Below the pieces are notes generated by a model, which did not search any database, was not told where the DNA came from, and was given only the letters and a program-made list of their open reading frames with translations. Of a stretch of 9,170 nucleotides of DNA, positions 6,915 through 9,170 are shown one piece after another; positions within the stretch are counted from its first letter, which is position 1, and each line of letters begins with the position of its first letter. Origin of the DNA: a bacterium (lineage in GTDB: Bacteria; Krumholzibacteriota; Krumholzibacteriia; LZORAL124-64-63). The stretch lies in contig JAUVBS010000054.1 in the NCBI GenBank assembly GCA_030591105.1, positions 1-9,170 on the forward strand, read 5' to 3'. Position numbers and translations under genes: made by a program.

Positions 6915-7719
6915 GTTCGCTTCCCTCTTGCACGCGGACGGCGGCAGGTTGCGGTGCGCTGGGCCGATACATGCGGTCAGCCAACCTGTGGGCGGTGCTA
7001 GCGGCGGTTTTATGCTCCTCGTCGGAGGTGATGCGACCGTTCTCGATAACGATCACACGCTGGCCGAAATTCTTGACGATTTCGTGGTCGTGGGTGCTGA
7101 ACACCACGCACGTGCCGCCGGTGTTGATGCGGAACAGCAGGTCGATGATCTCCTGGGCCACCACCGGATCGAGGTTACCGGTGGGTTCATCCGCCAGCAG
7201 AATCTTCGGACTGTTGACCATCGCGCGGGCGATGGCAACACGCTGCTGCTCTCCCCCGCTCAACTGGTGGGGCAGCCGGTGTCGCTTATCCCACAGTCCA
7301 ACCTGTGTCAACAGACGCATAACGTTGTTCTTCATTTGCTTACTGGAAATACCGACCACAACCTGAGCGAACTGTACGTTCTGGTAGACGTCGCGATCTT
7401 CGAGCAAACGGAAATCCTGGAACACGTAACCGATTTCGCGCCGCAGGAGCGGAATCCGTCGGCGATTCATATTCGTCGAGACCATGCCGCGGACGATCAC
7501 CTGCCCCTCGGTCGGTAGCAGATCCATGGTGATCAAGCGGAGGATGCTGCTCTTGCCGGCTCCACTCGGTCCGGTCAAGCAGACGAACTCTCCGTTGGCG
7601 ACGGTGAACGAGACATCGGTCAGCGCGGCGTGATCACGGTAGAGCAGATGGGTGTGGAAGAACCCGATGACCGTGCGGAGATCGAGCGGTCCCTTGTTGA
7701 TCTTGCTGTCGAATTTCAC
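6907..7719 (-). CDS. ftsE: Cell division ATP-binding protein FtsE
   Basis: FtsE is the cytoplasmic ATPase of FtsEX. I take the GTG at 7719 as start (270 aa) because GGGAGAG lies five nt upstream and the family begins shortly after. A longer in-frame GTG at 7830 has no ribosome site, and its 37 extra residues resemble no FtsE. Motifs in this numbering are: Walker A GPSGAGKS 50-57, Q-loop Q101 in YVFQDF, signature LSGGEQQR 153-160, Walker B ILLADEPT 173-180 with catalytic E178, D-loop GNLD, and switch H210 in STHDHE. Typical FtsE ends soon after the NGRI stretch (227-230). Here about 40 further residues follow, rich in Ala, Arg and Pro, with no known function. A 16-residue lead-in precedes the first beta-strand. 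It is the likely first gene of the operon, since rtcB lies 165 nt upstream. Confidence 0.95.
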   Translation of the reverse strand: MKFDSKINKGPLDLRTVIGFFHTHLLYRDHAALTDVSFTVANGEFVCLTGPSGAGKSSILRLITMDLLPTEGQVIVRGMVSTNMNRRRIPLLRREIGYVFQDFRLLEDRDVYQNVQFAQVVVGISSKQMKNNVMRLLTQVGLWDKRHRLPHQLSGGEQQRVAIARAMVNSPKILLADEPTGNLDPVVAQEIIDLLFRINTGGTCVVFSTHDHEIVKNFGQRVIVIENGRITSDEEHKTAASTAHRLADRMYRPSAPQPAAVRVQEGSERA

Positions 7720-7724
7720 CGTGA

Positions 7725-7731
7725 CTCTCCC
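7725..7731 (-). promoter_or_regulatory. Ribosome binding site that decides the ftsE start
   Basis: GGGAGAG on the minus strand stands five nt before the GTG at 7719. The competing GTG at 7830 is preceded by CCGAACTTTC, which has no purine-rich site. This supports the 270-residue FtsE. Confidence 0.6.
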
Positions 7732-7737
7732 GTGCCA

Positions 7738-7752
7738 ATCGTACCGTACGAT
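7738..7752. repeat. 15-bp near-perfect palindrome ATCGTAC-C-GTACGAT before ftsE
   Basis: Seven-base arms flank one central base, 18 nt upstream of the preferred ftsE start and just before its ribosome site. The size and symmetry suit a dimeric repressor operator. In RNA it could form a six-pair stem with a three-nt loop beside the ribosome site. Neither role is proven, and a single copy is visible. Confidence 0.4.
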
Positions 7753-7785
7753 CCGCGTGGACCGCGCTCGAGCCGAGACGCCAGT

Positions 7786-7801
7786 CGGGACAAACGTCCC
7801 G
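7786..7801 (-). other. Hairpin CGGGAC-GTTT-GTCCCG in the rtcB-ftsE gap
   Basis: A perfect six-pair stem with a four-nt loop lies in the middle of the 165-nt gap. GACTGGCG follows it instead of a T-run, so it is not a standard intrinsic terminator. It could be a Rho-dependent pause, an mRNA-stabilising stem or chance in GC-rich DNA. Confidence 0.35.
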
Positions 7802-7868
7802 CCGACCGGCCAATCGGTGCCCGGCTTCACGAAAGTTCGGATTGCACATCCCGTGCCGGGCGCGGACA

Positions 7869-7882
7869 GATCGGCGCCGATC
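7869..7882. repeat. Perfect 14-bp palindrome GATCGGCGCCGATC just after rtcB
   Basis: The palindrome begins two nt past the rtcB stop codon. It has no T-run downstream and no loop of its own, so a terminator function is weakly supported. It might stabilise the rtcB 3' end or bind a protein dimer. The gap between rtcB and ftsE also has a nine-base direct repeat, TCCCGTGCC, at 7728-7736 and 7849-7857. Confidence 0.35.
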
Positions 7883-7884
7883 GA

Positions 7885-9111
7885 TCAGCGACGGCGGTGC
7901 GAACCCTTACCCGGAGCCATCTTGACCAGACGCGGGTCGAACCGGGCGATGATCCGCACCAGATCGCTCTGGGCCGCCATCACCCGGTCTATGTCCTTGT
8001 AAGCATGGGGGATCTCGTCGAGTCCAGCGGAGAGCAATGTGACGCCGCGCTGAGCGAGCAGATCGTCCACGTCGCGCCAGGAGAACCGGCGCTTCGCTTC
8101 GGTACGGCTCATGCACCGACCCGCCCCGTGAGCAGCCGATTCGAGCGAATCCGGGTTACCGAGGCCGCGCACGACGTACCCCGGAGTCGCCATGCTGCCG
8201 GGGATCACACCCACTGCCTCGTTGCCGGCCGGCGTAGCCCCCTTGCGGTGGATCACCACAGGGCGGCCGTCGTGCTCCTCTTGCCAGGCAAAGTTGTGGT
8301 GGTTCTCGACCTCGGCGATGGCCTCGGCGCCGAGGTGACTCAAGAGGTGGCGGTGGATCAGTTCGTGGTTCGCCGCGGCGTAACGCCCCATCAGCTGCAT
8401 GGCGTGCCAGTACTCCTGCCCGGCGTGCGAGCGCATATCGAGCCAAGCCAGATCCTGTAGCGGACGCGGCAAATCGGGGTGACGATCCCGGGCCACATCG
8501 CTGTAGTGAGTCGCCACCTGCAAACCCACATGTCGGCTGCCACTGTGACTCAGCAACGCGGTGTAGCGCCCCGGCGCGAGCGATAGATCGGGCCGATCCA
8601 GTGTCAACTCGCCGAACTCGACGAAATGATTGCCGCTACCGGAGGAGCCGAGTTGGTACCACGCGCGGTCCTTGTAGGCTGCGGTTACCGGCGAGACCGA
8701 CCAATCGGCGTCCATCACCGCGTGCTGTCGCCGCTGCCGGAAACCGGCACCGGTGCCGAAAGCGGTCTCCTGCACGATGGCCTCGGTCAGCTCGTCGTAT
8801 CTCGCTTGCAGCGTTGCGGGCGGCCAGTCGATCACGGTCAGCTTCATACGGCAGGCGATGTCCATGCCGACCGCGTAGGGAATCACCGCGTCATCGGTGG
8901 CGAGCACCCCGCCAATGGGCAGACCGTAACCCTTGTGCGCATCGGGCATCAGAGCACCCTTGACGGCCACGGGCAAACGGACGGCGTTCTCCATCTGCGC
9001 CACGGCCTGCGGATCGGGTTCTTCACCCCACACCCGATACGGCGCCGGCGTATCGCGCAATTCCGCCCCTTCGTGTCCGCGCCGATGCTGTTTACGCTGC
9101 TTGCGGCTCAT
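7885..9111 (-). CDS. rtcB: RtcB family RNA-splicing/repair ligase
   Basis: RtcB joins RNA ends with 3'-phosphate or 2',3'-cyclic phosphate to 5'-hydroxyl ends, using GTP and Mn2+ through a guanylylated histidine. The 408-residue product carries the family motifs in order: MPDAHKGYGLPIGG (55-68), VGMDIACRM (81-89) with metal ligands D84 and C87, GSGNHFVEF (158-166) with H162, HSGSRH (189-194), HHN (271-273), HRKGATPA (288-295), and HGAGRCMSR (328-336), whose H328 matches the GMP-linked histidine. The C-terminal AYKDID (370-375) and a Gly/Lys/Arg-rich end are also typical. The first 20 residues are very basic (MSRKQRKQHRRGHEG), which may help RNA binding. The ATG has GAGGGGAG six nt upstream. 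No RtcA, RtcR or archease gene is visible, so the context gives no substrate. The gap to ftsE makes a shared operon uncertain. Confidence 0.95.
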   Translation of the reverse strand: MSRKQRKQHRRGHEGAELRDTPAPYRVWGEEPDPQAVAQMENAVRLPVAVKGALMPDAHKGYGLPIGGVLATDDAVIPYAVGMDIACRMKLTVIDWPPATLQARYDELTEAIVQETAFGTGAGFRQRRQHAVMDADWSVSPVTAAYKDRAWYQLGSSGSGNHFVEFGELTLDRPDLSLAPGRYTALLSHSGSRHVGLQVATHYSDVARDRHPDLPRPLQDLAWLDMRSHAGQEYWHAMQLMGRYAAANHELIHRHLLSHLGAEAIAEVENHHNFAWQEEHDGRPVVIHRKGATPAGNEAVGVIPGSMATPGYVVRGLGNPDSLESAAHGAGRCMSRTEAKRRFSWRDVDDLLAQRGVTLLSAGLDEIPHAYKDIDRVMAAQSDLVRIIARFDPRLVKMAPGKGSHRRR

Positions 9112-9117
9112 ACCCCA

Positions 9118-9125
9118 CTCCCCTC
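9118..9125 (-). promoter_or_regulatory. Ribosome binding site of rtcB
   Basis: GAGGGGAG lies six nt before the rtcB ATG, within a purine-rich stretch reaching about 9130. The remaining 40 nt to the window edge hold a seven-base C run at 9147-9153 (plus strand) and no convincing promoter or gene. Confidence 0.55.
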
Positions 9126-9170
9126 CTCCCTACGCTACCGCAGACGCCCCCCCGACGCCAACCCCGCCAA

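Noticed and set aside
6904..7518. Plus-strand open frame (204 codons) opposite ftsE
   Set aside because: It mirrors the FtsE coding frame and has no family features.
7786..7801. Intrinsic terminator of rtcB
   Set aside because: The stem is good but no T-rich tract follows on the minus strand, so it is kept only as a hairpin of unknown role.
7720..7830. N-terminal extension of FtsE from the GTG at 7830
   Set aside because: No ribosome site precedes it, the added residues do not fit the family, and the GTG at 7719 has GGGAGAG five nt upstream.
7630..8460. Plus-strand open frame (276 codons) opposite ftsE and rtcB
   Set aside because: Antisense to rtcB and the ftsE 5' region, with no recognisable motif. 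It also spans the intergenic gap, as a chance frame would.
9131..9170. Promoter before rtcB (TTGGCG near 9162 with TAGCGT about 18 nt later)
   Set aside because: The -10-like element matches only three of six consensus positions, and the window ends too soon to judge the context.

Overview
The window reads as a GC-rich chromosomal housekeeping segment from a diderm (Gram-negative-type) bacterium. An FtsE-FtsX-EnvC set and a secreted protein that looks like an outer-membrane beta-barrel imply an outer membrane. The order holB-ricT-tatD-rsmA is known in Firmicutes and in many deep-branching diderm phyla. My guess is an uncultivated lineage of the FCB-type phyla, held with low confidence because no rRNA or marker tree is available. 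I saw no mobile elements, CRISPR arrays, tRNAs or rRNAs.

All nine genes lie on the minus strand, so transcription runs from high to low coordinates. In that order they are: rtcB (RNA ligase, 9111-7885); a 165-nt gap holding several inverted repeats; ftsE (7719-6907); ftsX (6914-6042); envC with a degenerate LytM domain (5990 or 6026 to 4740); holB (DNA polymerase III delta', 4683-3463); ricT/PSP1 protein (3500-2490); tatD (2493-1693); a 98-nt gap holding inverted repeats; rsmA/ksgA (1594-758); and the 5' part of an outer-membrane-like protein that leaves the window at position 1 (761-1).

Genes are tightly packed. ftsE/ftsX overlap by 8 nt, holB/ricT by 38 nt, ricT/tatD by 4 nt (TTGA) and rsmA/outer-membrane gene by 4 nt (GTGA). 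This suggests one long operon from ftsE to the outer-membrane gene, possibly with a second regulatory point before rsmA. Six of the nine preferred starts are GTG or TTG.

Functionally, FtsEX is an ABC-type mechanotransmitter of the divisome, and EnvC is its periplasmic partner that switches on peptidoglycan amidases. Here it sits upstream of a clamp-loader subunit (HolB), an iron-sulfur RNA-processing regulator homolog (RicT), a TatD nuclease and a 16S rRNA dimethyltransferase (RsmA). No wholly new system is evident. The most useful points are the catalytically dead EnvC coupled to FtsEX, the unannotated outer-membrane-like gene coupled to rsmA, and the structured gaps before ftsE and rsmA.
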